A DNA stretch of 64,000 nt from Pisaster brevispinus (Eukaryota; Echinodermata; Asteroidea; Forcipulatida; Asteriidae): NCBI GenBank assembly GCA_023634235.1, contig JAMKCF010000009.1, forward strand, positions 8,308,001-8,372,000. The letters run 5' to 3'. The notes beneath the pieces are model-generated. The model saw only the letters and a program-made list of their open reading frames with translations, had not been told where the DNA came from and ran no database searches. Of this stretch, positions 60,701-64,000 are shown one piece after another; the stretch's first letter is position 1, and each line of letters begins with the position of its first letter. Position numbers and translations under genes: made by a program.

Positions 60701-63493
60701 GGGGGCAATGTTAGAAAAAGGCCCTATCCCCAAATTAACATCTATAACAATGTCTGAATGTTTGTTAGAGGTAAAGATAGGTTTCAGGCAGCCAGTTGTT
60801 TAAGACCAGTGGACAAAGATTTCCCCCGGAAAATAAAAATGTATGGCCAATATAAAAACTGAACACTAACCTCACCGTCCCACAATCCCAGTCCTGACCT
60901 GAGGACTGCCCCCCCCCCCCCTAAATGACTGCAGCACGAGGGTTGGGATTTTGCTAATTGTTTGCACACACTGTCCCTCACTGTGTGATGCATGGTCCAT
61001 GTGTAGATGCAAGGGATACCCACCTAAGGACAGACTTAGGTATTGCGGTTGTATCTTAGAATCAGGGCCCAATTTCATAGAGCTGCTAAGCACAAAAATT
61101 TGCTTAGCATGAAATTTCTTCCTTGATAAAAACAAGATTACCAACCAAATTTCCATGTGTTGCATATTGCTTGTCAGCTGTTGTTTGCTTATCCTGAAAA
61201 TCACGTGGAAATTTGGTTGGTAATCCTGTTTTTATCAAGGAAGAAATTTCATGCTAAGCAAATTTTTGTGCTTAGCAGCTCTATGAAATTGGGCCCTGGT
61301 TAGCTCAGTGGTTTCTTTTCCTGTCTTCCACCTTTAAGACCCTGATTCAAATCACACATCAGACCAGAGCCTTGCATGTGGATTGGGCTTTCAGTCCCTG
61401 CCTGATTGCATGGTTTTTCACCATTGGGGTTTTCCTTCCACATCTAAAACTGAACATTGCTTCTCATTTCCAACTCATCCAACAAAATACATGTAAAATC
61501 ATACATTCGGAGCCTAATTACGGGAAGTTAAAAGCCACTTTTTAAAAGTTGCCAATGTAGCCAGAGAATGGTAACCAATAATTGAAAGATGAAAAGCCGA
61601 CATCAATCCCAAAATCCTGTACAATCCACAGAGAAACTCAAAGCTCCAACTCACCATACACTTTGAGAAATCATTGGGGTCGATACCAGGTAGCACGGCA
61701 CTAAGGAGAGGGAGGAGGTGACTGGGTCCCTCTGGGTAGAGCTTGCCACTGGTGAGTAGACTCTTGGACACAGAGACCATACAACTGACTGTAGCTACCA
61801 GCTGGTGAGGCTCAATTAGTGTGTCAAGAGCTGTGTAGGTCCTGAAAGTAGGCAGTTTACAATAAAATAATTTTCAAATTTGAACAAATGAAACCCATTT
61901 TTATTTGTTGGTACACCACATTTGTGGTACACCTATACTTTGACCCAATTTAAAAAAGGAAATTAATAATATTCCAAATAACATTTCAGAATTTCTTTTG
62001 CCCATCAGAATCTGAAAAAAATGCTCCATATGAAAATCTCAAATTGGTCCCTAGGGACATTATGGTAAATGAAGAGAAGTTTGGGTTTTTGCCAGAGCAA
62101 ATCTCATTTGTCAAGAGAAACCTTGTAAGAATTAGATTGACACAAAAATATCTCTGACACACTCTAAGCCGCTATTAACATCTAGAGATATTTGATACTT
62201 ATTTTTCTGCTGCAAGAGGACCAGCCATGGTTAGGGGCAAATTTCATAGAGTTGTTAAACACACAAATGTGCTTAGCAAAAAAGAAAGAAAAAGAAGAAG
62301 ATGCATCTTGTGTTCTTTCAAGACTGCAACATTTTAACACATCATATTTTAGGATACAAATCAGGAAATCAAGTTTTTGGGGGTCGAAAAAAAAACCGAA
62401 CTTTGGGAAAAATTTAAAACTTGAATTTCTGATCAGAAAGGATGTATCTTGGTATACAATACCAATTTGACATTGAGTTAAGAAAACTTGCCAAGTCATT
62501 TCATACTAACTTCTCTAATAGCTGCGGGAGGACCAGCTCTGGTCTGACCTGTGCCATTTGTTGCAGAGCAATCGCGGCATCCATGCTTCCCATCTTGCTG
62601 TACATTGAGAGGAACACAGCCGGCTTGAGACACTCTACGAATGATGTGATGTCGTCCTCGCTCAGCTTATGGGAATCTGGAATGGGGTGCTTCCAGGTTG
62701 GTTTCTTGTATCGCTCTCTACAATGTGGGGGGAAACAAAATCAATACACTGACTGGTCTTGTGTTAGGCCTAACATTAACCCATTACTGTCTATGATGAT
62801 TTCAACCACTGCGCCCATCACTACAAAAATGTAGTTTTGAACTGTTTAGAGGCCAATCATTTCTGTATAACCAGCACTCATAGTGTTAGCCAGAGGGGTG
62901 TCTGGGTGTCTTTTGGACGCCCTGTTTTTAAATTTGGACACCCTGTTTTGTCTGTCATTTACATGTAAAAGTATTGTAAGTGAACAATTTGGACACCCAG
63001 TTTTTTCATTCCCAGCAAATGTGGACACCCTGGCTAAAACCTTGCCACCACCATAGGTCCAGACATGGCTGATGGTGTTGATTTGTTGGGTAAATTTTCA
63101 GTAAAAATGTCTGGGGAAAAATAATATGAAACAAACATCTTGTTTGGTTTTTCAAAAATGTAGATACTATTTTAACATGGATTCCATTGGAAAATGTGAA
63201 TTGAGAACATGACCTTTACTTTGACCTTTTGGTTGAGAGGAAGTAGGTCAAATGTTGCTGCCATTAAGGGCATTTTTGTACAAGCCGGTGGCGGCCGCTA
63301 TGATCTCTAAATGATTGATACTGCATTTGATAATTCCTAACCTTTAGTACACCCATAAAATAAAGGTATAATTTGAAACTGTAATCGTTAAATTCCACCC
63401 TACTGTTCAGTGAGGCACAATCTTGGTCCAATACCTTCGTAATCTTCTTGTGAATGCATTAGGAAGAGCTGACAGAAGACGCTGCAACCTCAT
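30611..63493 (-). CDS. PSME4: Proteasome activator complex subunit 4 (PA200), 31 exons, 5' end outside window
   Basis: PA200/Blm10 is a large HEAT-repeat solenoid that caps the 20S proteasome and promotes ubiquitin-independent degradation, including of acetylated histones in DNA repair and spermatogenesis. I joined 31 minus-strand exons (listed separately) by GT-AG sites. The coding lengths sum to 4,461 nt, exactly 1,487 codons including the stop, and every junction phase agrees. Blocks matching the human protein occur in order: [85 protein letters not shown] and C-terminal SPCYYA. Human PA200 has 1,843 residues, so about 350 N-terminal residues and the promoter lie past 64,000. The most divergent part is exons 16-17. 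The introns hold many mobile elements, but no exon is broken. Comparison with the human protein is from memory; the gene identity is very secure. Confidence 0.97.
31255..31391 (-). CDS. PSME4: PSME4 exon 30 of window
   Basis: 137 nt, phase 1 in and 0 out, acceptor TTTCAG, donor GTGAGT. It contains [20 protein letters not shown] and [12 protein letters not shown], ending HLHDPQPIE, nearly identical to human. Confidence 0.96.
32409..32559 (-). CDS. PSME4: PSME4 exon 29 of window (bromodomain-like region)
   Basis: 151 nt, phase 0 in and 1 out, acceptor CCTAG, donor GTTAGT. It begins [20 protein letters not shown], where human has [20 protein letters not shown]. The Asn-Phe pair (human 1716-1717) tied to acetyl-lysine binding is Gly-Val here. 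A basic patch [10 protein letters not shown] follows (human KTKLPKKRKR). Confidence 0.95.
33152..33307 (-). CDS. PSME4: PSME4 exon 28 of window (bromodomain-like region)
   Basis: 156 nt, phase 0 at both ends, acceptor TTTCAG, donor GTATTG. It encodes [20 protein letters not shown] (human [20 protein letters not shown]) and ends LLKDDRLE. It opens the region described in human PA200 as bromodomain-like, proposed to bind acetylated histones. Confidence 0.95.
33845..34075. other. G+C-richer patch in a PSME4 intron
   Basis: This intron segment between exons 27 and 28 is richer in G+C than its surroundings. It carries the palindromes GGAACGTTCC (33,892) and TGGACCG-TTCCGG-CGGTCCA (33,996). It is unlike PSME4 coding sequence and looks inserted; open frames on both strands are short. 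Confidence 0.35.
34162..34290 (-). CDS. PSME4: PSME4 exon 27 of window
   Basis: 129 nt, phase 0 at both ends, acceptor CTTCAG, donor GTAAGT. It begins [18 protein letters not shown] and contains [17 protein letters not shown] (human GLLYPHQVPLVLQVLKQ). Confidence 0.93.
34836..34912 (-). CDS. PSME4: PSME4 exon 26 of window
   Basis: 77 nt, phase 1 in and 0 out, acceptor TCTAG, donor GTAAGT. It encodes [19 protein letters not shown] and ends QFLPL (human LKWLMASAGRSFSTAVTEQ, QLLPL). Confidence 0.92.
35098..35290. repeat. Dispersed repeat pair member (related to 50,868)
   Basis: GAACCTATGTTGTCTTTCCT, then TTTGTCAAGTCAGGGTTTCA, match 50,940-51,005 (GAACCTTTGTTGCCTTTCCT, TTTGACAAGTCAGGACTTCA), and CTGCGATTCATGATGAGTGC has a counterpart as well. 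Diverged and of unknown class; it is in the intron between exons 25 and 26. Confidence 0.5.
35424..35867. mobile_element. Foldback element of about 440 bp
   Basis: Segments such as GGAACACAATAAAGGTGACC, CACGTTAGCA and CATGCAGGCTTATACTGAAA near the left are met in inverted order and orientation near the right. The arms are diverged, so it is an old insertion downstream of exon 25. Confidence 0.5.
35951..36168 (-). CDS. PSME4: PSME4 exon 25 of window
   Basis: 218 nt, phase 2 in and 1 out, acceptor TTCAG, donor GTGAGA. It begins [18 protein letters not shown] (human VLTYIFMIDVSLPNTTPT). The middle is a polar Ser/Asn/Thr-rich linker, where human has an acidic linker, so this loop is poorly conserved. 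Confidence 0.92.
36415..36759. mobile_element. Foldback element with 67 bp arms
   Basis: The left arm (36,415-36,483; CAATAAGCCATATTTGCAAG, GGTACAATGACTTG, CACAAGTG) recurs inverted at 36,694-36,759. The centre has no coding sequence. It lies between exons 24 and 25 and is unrelated by sequence to the GGGCCC family. Confidence 0.6.
37035..37166 (-). CDS. PSME4: PSME4 exon 24 of window
   Basis: 132 nt, phase 2 at both ends, acceptor CACCAG, donor GTATGG. It encodes [20 protein letters not shown] (human [20 protein letters not shown]) and ends KNVRDHIG. Confidence 0.95.
38150..38346 (-). CDS. PSME4: PSME4 exon 23 of window
   Basis: 197 nt, phase 0 in and 2 out, acceptor CTCCAG, donor GTAAGA. 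It contains [20 protein letters not shown] and [19 protein letters not shown], ending EGGSFLEA. This is one of the best conserved parts of the protein. Confidence 0.96.
38511..38856 (+). repeat. tRNA-derived SINE (Leu/Ser-like head, ATT tail)
   Basis: The head carries pol III boxes: A-like TGGCCGAGCGAC (38,519) and B-like GGTTTGAATCC (38,577). The body contains GTAAATGGGTACCTGTGATG, and the 3' end is an (ATT)n run. Copies at 54,435 (plus) and 58,116 (minus) share this layout. Confidence 0.75.
39806..39965 (+). repeat. tRNA-derived SINE pieces, two in tandem
   Basis: A plus-strand head has TAGCTTAGTTGGTAGAG (39,875) and GGTTCAAATCTCG (39,918), then AAACTTGTCTTTGTTCTCTC. Just before it lies a reversed B-box-like GGGATTTGAACCC and another AACTTGCCTTTGTTCTCTC. 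Related heads occur at 12,399 and 53,300. Confidence 0.55.
40509..40661 (-). CDS. PSME4: PSME4 exon 22 of window
   Basis: 153 nt, phase 0 at both ends, acceptor CACAG, donor GTAGGA. It encodes [18 protein letters not shown] and [13 protein letters not shown] (human GIFRNFDDAFLPVLKPHL, GLIRGSKHWTFEK). Confidence 0.96.
40726..40917. mobile_element. Older copy of the GGGCCCAATTTCAT foldback family
   Basis: The left end is GGGCCCAGTTTCATGGAG and the right end is GCAGCTTCATGAAATTGGGC. Size and internal GCTTA-rich arms match the family; the arms have diverged. It lies upstream of exon 22. Confidence 0.5.
41607..41732 (-). CDS. PSME4: PSME4 exon 21 of window
   Basis: 126 nt, phase 0 at both ends, acceptor TTGCAG, donor GTACAT. 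It contains [20 protein letters not shown] (human [20 protein letters not shown]) and ends RFILFK. Confidence 0.95.
41905..41985 (+). pseudogene. Possible 3' end of a LINE reverse-transcriptase frame
   Basis: An open stretch reads [20 protein letters not shown], then DILDP and a stop. That resembles the C-termini of CR1/L2-type reverse transcriptase frames, which often end in a Phe-Lys-x-x-Leu-x-x-Trp-Leu helix. Only a short remnant is present, so this is tentative. Confidence 0.3.
42045..42180 (+). repeat. SINE fragment related to 55,270
   Basis: GTTGGTCTAGTGGCAAGAC, then CAGAGTGATATGACTG and TTTTTTTCACAGGACTTTTG. The second half matches 45,280-45,345 (CAGAGTGATATGAGTG, TTTCTGCAGGACTACT). 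Confidence 0.45.
42207..42276 (-). CDS. PSME4: PSME4 exon 20 of window
   Basis: 70 nt, phase 2 in and 0 out, acceptor CTGAAG, donor GTACAC. It encodes [20 protein letters not shown] (human [20 protein letters not shown]). The polypyrimidine tract is weak, but the alignment is unambiguous. Confidence 0.92.
43220..43455 (-). CDS. PSME4: PSME4 exon 19 of window
   Basis: 236 nt, phase 0 in and 2 out, acceptor CCATAG, donor GTAAGC. It contains [28 protein letters not shown] and [15 protein letters not shown], close to human MAISAVAGILKQLKRTHK, DRPDNHWLHY and CFVEKTHWGYYTWP. Confidence 0.96.
43626..44072. repeat. Repeated ~115 bp segment, two full copies and one partial
   Basis: ACAGACTCT.., then TAGAGTAGAGGGCCTGGGTC, TCCAGAGAATG and CTGATGTTACACTG occur at 43,626-43,740. 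They recur diverged at 43,741-43,857, and the first half occurs again at 44,012-44,072. The nested hairpin at 43,865 lies between the second and third copies. Confidence 0.6.
43865..43950. repeat. Nested hairpin repeat with GTCGAAATGTC
   Basis: Outer arms GTTAATGACCTGA / TCAGGCCATTAAC (one mismatch) enclose inner arms GCAGAATCTTTCTC / GAGAAAGACTCTGC (one mismatch) around CTCAAC. The layout recalls the hammerhead-like repeats, but the CUGANGA core is imperfect. Confidence 0.5.
44229..44420. mobile_element. Older copy of the GGGCCCAATTTCAT foldback family
   Basis: It starts with TATTTCATAAAGC and AAGCAGAAAAA and ends GCTTAGCAGCTTTATGAAATT then GGGCCCA, matching the family at 61,064 in size and ends but with diverged arms. 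It lies just downstream of exon 18. Confidence 0.55.
44512..44641 (-). CDS. PSME4: PSME4 exon 18 of window
   Basis: 130 nt, phase 2 in and 0 out, acceptor TTCCAG, donor GTATGA. It encodes [19 protein letters not shown] and ends VDETLHVRK (human PWKFEHIGIGLLSLLLRDD and LNHDAIVVRK). Confidence 0.93.
44959..45012 (-). CDS. PSME4: PSME4 exon 17 of window
   Basis: 54 nt, the shortest exon here, phase 2 at both ends, acceptor TTGCAG, donor GTAAGT. It encodes [17 protein letters not shown], aligned with human YENLVDTLLDGVEQRN. Confidence 0.87.
45255..45352 (+). repeat. SINE fragment related to 55,270
   Basis: GGGTTCGAATCCCACCAGAG is the B-box part, followed by TGATATGAGTG and TTCTGCAGGACTACTAAAAA. 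The A-box part is missing. It lies between exons 16 and 17. Confidence 0.5.
45598..45734 (-). CDS. PSME4: PSME4 exon 16 of window
   Basis: 137 nt, phase 0 in and 2 out, acceptor GAACAG, donor GTATAT. It encodes [19 protein letters not shown] and ends VLNEKNL. The fit to human (SCVEIAELLQQSKNPS) is loose, but position and phase fit. Confidence 0.85.
46304..46495 (-). CDS. PSME4: PSME4 exon 15 of window
   Basis: 192 nt, phase 0 at both ends, acceptor CTCAG, donor GTAAGG. It begins [20 protein letters not shown] (human [21 protein letters not shown]) and includes KIHRVYDTV (human KIHRQYETI). Confidence 0.95.
47065..47353. repeat. 39 bp minisatellite, about 7.4 copies
   Basis: Unit GGGACTTGAGGACTTGCCCT followed by CATTGAGTTGGAGGTACGA. 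It lies in the intron after PSME4 exon 14, 47 nt past the donor. On the gene strand it is open in the exon frame. Confidence 0.93.
47401..47529 (-). CDS. PSME4: PSME4 exon 14 of window
   Basis: 129 nt, phase 0 at both ends, acceptor GCTTAG, donor GTAAGT. It encodes [14 protein letters not shown] and [11 protein letters not shown], ending HHTFK (human VRNKAQQTFFAAL, DIIPLVLEFL, QQQFK). Its frame stays open through the donor into a 39 bp minisatellite. Confidence 0.94.
48477..48638 (-). CDS. PSME4: PSME4 exon 13 of window
   Basis: 162 nt, phase 0 at both ends, acceptor GATAG, donor GTGAGT. It begins [19 protein letters not shown] (human LHGKKQHIRALLIDRVMLQ) and ends [10 protein letters not shown]. 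Confidence 0.94.
49285..50322. repeat. 51 bp minisatellite, about 20 copies
   Basis: Unit TGGTCCACTCAGATGGTTTA followed by CCAGGTCCA and a variable CAxxCxTTCAAxxCACCTGCT part. Copies differ at a few positions. Because 51 is divisible by three and units lack stops, two plus frames and one minus frame are open throughout; these are not genes. The array lies in the intron after PSME4 exon 12 and starts 16 nt from its donor. On the gene strand each unit contains CTGGTAAAC, a donor-like sequence. Confidence 0.95.
50339..50437 (-). CDS. PSME4: PSME4 exon 12 of window
   Basis: 99 nt, phase 0 at both ends, acceptor AAATAG, donor GTAACT. It encodes [17 protein letters not shown] (human HEFDSRWKSFNLVKKSM). 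A 1 kb minisatellite begins only 16 nt past its donor. Confidence 0.94.
50868..51050. repeat. Dispersed repeat pair member (related to 35,098)
   Basis: Same orientation and order of blocks as 35,098-35,290. It lies between exons 11 and 12. Confidence 0.5.
51164..51338 (-). CDS. PSME4: PSME4 exon 11 of window
   Basis: 175 nt, phase 2 in and 0 out, acceptor CAACAG, donor GTAAGA. It contains [16 protein letters not shown] and [13 protein letters not shown], matching human REVIATVIRKLLNHIL and SEDDTKSLFLIIK. Confidence 0.94.
51948..52710. mobile_element. Tigger/pogo-like non-autonomous element flanked by TA
   Basis: The left end is CAGTCGACTCTTGTTAATAC and the right end is the reverse complement with few changes (GTATTAACGAGAGTCGCCTG). 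TA flanks both ends, as for Tc1/mariner-type insertion. The CAGTcGACTC start resembles pogo/Tigger termini. The 763 bp interior has no transposase frame. It lies between PSME4 exons 10 and 11 of the window. Confidence 0.65.
52873..52968 (-). CDS. PSME4: PSME4 exon 10 of window
   Basis: 96 nt, phase 2 at both ends, acceptor TTACAG, donor GTAAGT. It encodes [19 protein letters not shown] (human DDILQSLTIVHNCLIGSGN) and ends KPVVPN. Confidence 0.93.
53300..53395 (+). repeat. SINE head fragment
   Basis: A-like GATGGTAGAGCTC and B-like GAATCAAATCC are followed by CTAGTCAATTTGTCTTT, the same layout as the fragments at 12,399 and 39,875. It lies between exons 9 and 10. Confidence 0.45.
53678..53812. 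repeat. 45 bp tandem repeat, 3 near-identical copies
   Basis: Unit ACAAGACCCATTCATATTGC followed by ACCATGTCAGGGTTTACAAGTTGAT. The copies are almost perfect, which suggests recent expansion. It is in the intron after exon 9. Confidence 0.95.
53813..53960 (-). repeat. SINE body fragment next to a 45 bp tandem repeat
   Basis: GTGCAATTTGCAGCCAACCA, then GGGCTAACCCCTTCTC, match the body of the SINE at 56,285. The adjoining 45 bp tandem carries ATTGCACCATGTCAGGG, which resembles the same element's end, so the tandem may have grown from the SINE tail. Confidence 0.45.
54003..54157 (-). CDS. PSME4: PSME4 exon 9 of window
   Basis: 155 nt, phase 0 in and 2 out, acceptor CTCTAG, donor GTAATG. It begins [18 protein letters not shown] (human DWGKPGDLWNLGIQWHVP) and ends KGAEMS. 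A 45 bp x 3 tandem repeat lies 190 nt downstream of its donor. Confidence 0.94.
54435..54774 (+). repeat. tRNA-derived SINE (Leu/Ser-like head, ATT tail)
   Basis: Same family as 38,511: head TGGCCGAGGGG, B-like GGGCTTGAATCCC (54,498), body AGTAAATGGGTACCTGTGAG, tail (ATT)n. It lies between exons 8 and 9. Confidence 0.75.
54931..55146 (-). CDS. PSME4: PSME4 exon 8 of window
   Basis: 216 nt, phase 0 at both ends, acceptor ATACAG, donor GTAAGG. It contains [16 protein letters not shown] and [16 protein letters not shown], then EYLPIR (human RTLHLTCKQGYTLSC, IYPTEYCSVPGGFDKP, EYFPIK). Confidence 0.96.
55270..55345 (+). repeat. tRNA-like SINE head
   Basis: GCTGGTCTAGTGGTTAAGAC (A box) and GTGGGTTCGAATCCCAC (B box with a perfect T-arm stem). 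The anticodon region is not convincing, and related heads occur at 42,045 and 45,265, so this is a SINE head rather than a working tRNA gene. Confidence 0.5.
55600..55895 (+). repeat. Dispersed repeat with AATCTGAGAAAC palindrome, copy 2
   Basis: AATCTGAGAAAC, then GTTTCTCAGATT, then GGGGATAAAAACTAA, CCATAACCACATTACTTTGA and GCCATTAATTTTAAGAG match the minus strand of 2,233-2,545. It lies between exons 7 and 8. Confidence 0.65.
55976..56113 (-). CDS. PSME4: PSME4 exon 7 of window
   Basis: 138 nt, phase 0 at both ends, acceptor TTCCAG, donor GTAGCA. It encodes [20 protein letters not shown] and ends [13 protein letters not shown] (human LFVPHCCSVI and ELLWNLQLLSE). Confidence 0.94.
56285..56581 (-). 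repeat. Related tRNA-derived SINE, reversed
   Basis: The plus strand shows the reversed head (CGCTCGGCCATGACACC at the right end) and the body GTGCAATCTGCAGCCAACCA. The same body is present at 53,814-53,960. It appears to be another SINE subfamily with the same Leu/Ser-like head. Confidence 0.55.
56914..57012 (-). CDS. PSME4: PSME4 exon 6 of window
   Basis: 99 nt, phase 0 at both ends, acceptor TTACAG, donor GTAAAA. It encodes [19 protein letters not shown] and ends [11 protein letters not shown], matching human VALQKVFNF and MVADMCRAAVK. Confidence 0.95.
57514..57539. repeat. 10 bp stem hairpin CCGTCTTGTG
   Basis: CCGTCTTGTG, ACAG loop, CACAAGACGG is a perfect stem. It is in the intron between exons 5 and 6, next to the Tigger fragment. 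No run of T follows it; role unknown. Confidence 0.4.
57642..57731 (-). mobile_element. Fragment of the Tigger-like element, one end only
   Basis: This is the reverse complement of the left end of the element at 51,948: GTGCGCTG, AGACGAGGTTCGG, AAAACGGGCCAGTCCGG, then TATTAACGAGAGTCGACTG and TA. The other end is missing. Confidence 0.6.
57873..58026 (-). CDS. PSME4: PSME4 exon 5 of window
   Basis: 154 nt, acceptor GACAG, donor GTTGGT, phase 2 in and 0 out. It encodes [13 protein letters not shown], then [17 protein letters not shown], matching human CFGLIESSTLEQT and VELGLSSTFSTILTQCS. The intron before it (58,027-60,181) holds a SINE and the nested transposons. Confidence 0.95.
58116..58466 (-). 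repeat. tRNA-derived SINE (Leu/Ser-like head), reversed
   Basis: On the minus strand this reads head, B box (GGATTCGAACCC on plus), then the body GTTACCCATTCACCCCTGGG on plus. Same family as 38,511. It sits beside the nested transposons. Confidence 0.7.
58489..60093. mobile_element. Inverted-repeat element with GGGGTTTCGGC ends, host of the piggyBac insertion
   Basis: GGGGTTTCGGC at the left (58,489) and GCCGAAACCCC at the right (60,093) are exact inverted repeats 1.6 kb apart. The left end is itself a hairpin (GGTTTCGGC, 5 nt loop, GCCGAAACC). Without the nested piggyBac insert the element is about 850 bp. No coding sequence or clear target duplication was seen, so its class is unknown. Confidence 0.5.
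59123..59875. mobile_element. piggyBac-type deletion derivative flanked by TTAA
   Basis: The ends are CCCTTTCAATACC and GGTATTGAAAGGG, a perfect 13 bp inverted repeat, and each is flanked by TTAA, the target site of piggyBac transposases. Near the left end, GTCGAGTTTACTCGAC and a variant form a subterminal repeat. Inside, an acidic open stretch (about 59,435-59,689; [13 protein letters not shown], then [12 protein letters not shown]) resembles the acidic N-terminus typical of piggyBac transposases, but the catalytic part is missing. At 753 bp it is non-autonomous. Confidence 0.8.
60182..60336 (-). CDS. PSME4: PSME4 exon 4 of window
   Basis: 155 nt, phase 0 in and 2 out, donor GTAAGA. Two acceptors compete in the same frame: TCTAG before 60,336 and TTTCAG before 60,324. 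The first restores ITFQ at the exon start, aligning gap-free with human [20 protein letters not shown], so I chose it. The exon ends [11 protein letters not shown]. Confidence 0.93.
61064..61297. mobile_element. Foldback MITE with AGGGCCCAATTTCATAG ends
   Basis: Two arms of about 95 bp (61,064-61,159 and 61,203-61,297) are inverted copies with only about two differences, separated by about 43 bp. The ends AGGGCCCAATTTCATAG / CTATGAAATTGGGCCCT are perfect. This is the youngest-looking of several copies in the window. A clear target duplication was not seen. Confidence 0.75.
61298..61475 (+). repeat. tRNA-derived SINE abutting the foldback MITE
   Basis: TGGTTAGCTCAGTGGTTTC (A box) and CCTGATTCAAATCAC (B box) are followed by an AT/GC-mixed body with TTTTTCACCATTGGGGTTTT. 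It begins exactly where the MITE at 61,064 ends. Confidence 0.5.
61655..61841 (-). CDS. PSME4: PSME4 exon 3 of window
   Basis: 187 nt, acceptor TTTCAG, donor GTGAGT, phase 2 in and 0 out. It contains [26 protein letters not shown] and ends [13 protein letters not shown], nearly identical to human PA200. Confidence 0.96.
62511..62717 (-). CDS. PSME4: PSME4 exon 2 of window
   Basis: 207 nt, acceptor TTGTAG, donor GTTAGT, phase 2 in and 2 out. It begins [18 protein letters not shown] (human ERYKKPSWLTPVPDSHKL) and ends [11 protein letters not shown]. Confidence 0.95.
62886..63037. mobile_element. Short inverted-repeat element with GGACACCC repeats
   Basis: TTAGCCAGAGGGGTGTC at the left and GGACACCCTGGCTAA at the right are near inverted copies. 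GGACGCCCTG, GGACACCCTG and GGACACCCAG recur inside. It is 152 bp long, between exons 1 and 2 of the window. Confidence 0.4.
63435..63493 (-). CDS. PSME4: PSME4 exon 1 of window
   Basis: 59 nt, phase 0 in and 2 out, acceptor TTTCAG and donor GTATTG. It encodes [19 protein letters not shown], matching the human stretch around LLQRLPNSVVRRL. It is the most 5' exon inside the window. The preceding exon (human NNGRWLNKL) is not found before the right edge. Confidence 0.9.
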
Positions 63494-64000
63494 CTGAAAA
63501 AGAAAACACAACATTGTCAAAGTTATCTTAAAATCATGCAGGACTTTAATTTCATAAATGAATTAAAGACAACAATGTCCTGCTTTTACTATGAATATAA
63601 GTCTGCTACATGTGAATACAGAAAACATGTACATTTCAAGATAAGAAAGCAGCCCTACAAATTTAAAACTCAATTCTTCAGCTAAGACGAAGGTTTTTGA
63701 GTCTTGATAAAAAATACTTTTACAAAACCACCTTTCTGTATTAATCATTGCCAGATAAGCAGACATCATCAACTGACAATTTGGGGCACAGTTTATAGTA
63801 TGACCTTTGAGCTGTTACAGTCTTCACTGGGTTAATTGCTCCCCTCTACCCAGGCATATTATTCATTATGTACAGGGTAAGGTGTTTGTAAGACAGGTCG
63901 AGGGCGTTCTTCCACATGATCACCTAAGACAGCTCTGCGGCAGATTTCACAAAGCCCTAAGATGAGTTGTCAATATCACCATAGCGGTTTGTATTGTGAC

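Noticed and set aside
63841..64000. A further upstream PSME4 exon at the right edge
   Set aside because: Neither strand encodes the expected residues (around NNGRWLNKL in human), so the next exon must lie outside the window.

Overview
This window is animal nuclear DNA: AT-rich, with short exons, GT-AG introns, tRNA-derived SINEs, foldback elements and minisatellites. The one gene recognised with certainty is a close match to the vertebrate protein, yet it sits among short dispersed repeats unlike vertebrate ones. That suggests an invertebrate deuterostome. An echinoderm, perhaps a starfish, is my best guess; this is inference from overall character, not proof.

The right half (about 30.2-64.0 kb, minus strand) is a PSME4 orthologue, encoding the proteasome activator PA200. 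I could assemble 31 consecutive coding exons (63,493 down to 30,611). All splice phases agree and give 1,486 codons plus a stop, ending in the conserved C-terminal Tyr-Tyr-Ala. The promoter and the exons for roughly the first 350 residues lie beyond the right edge. The introns carry SINEs, foldback (MITE-like) elements, a Tigger-like element flanked by TA, a piggyBac-type deletion derivative flanked by TTAA and nested in another inverted-repeat element, and three minisatellites (39, 45 and 51 bp units) just downstream of splice donors.

The left half (1-30 kb) has little recognisable coding sequence. The best candidate is a GC-rich 3'-terminal exon on the plus strand (14,682-15,291) with a poly(A) signal; its family is unknown. 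Weaker candidates are a plus-strand exon at 6,062-6,301, a minus-strand exon at 23,250-23,396, and a YY1-like promoter with a first-exon donor near 22.45-22.58 kb. The rest holds repeats: a 128 bp direct repeat, a 355 bp AAC/AGC microsatellite, GA and G tracts, a 59 bp minisatellite bracketed by an inverted repeat, and two copies of a repeat with a hammerhead-ribozyme-like core.

No complete new multi-gene system is visible. The points most worth following are the altered acetyl-lysine-reader residues in this PA200, the open read-through from exon 14 into a 13-residue repeat, the 51 bp array starting 16 nt inside an intron, the hammerhead-like repeats, and the nested transposons.
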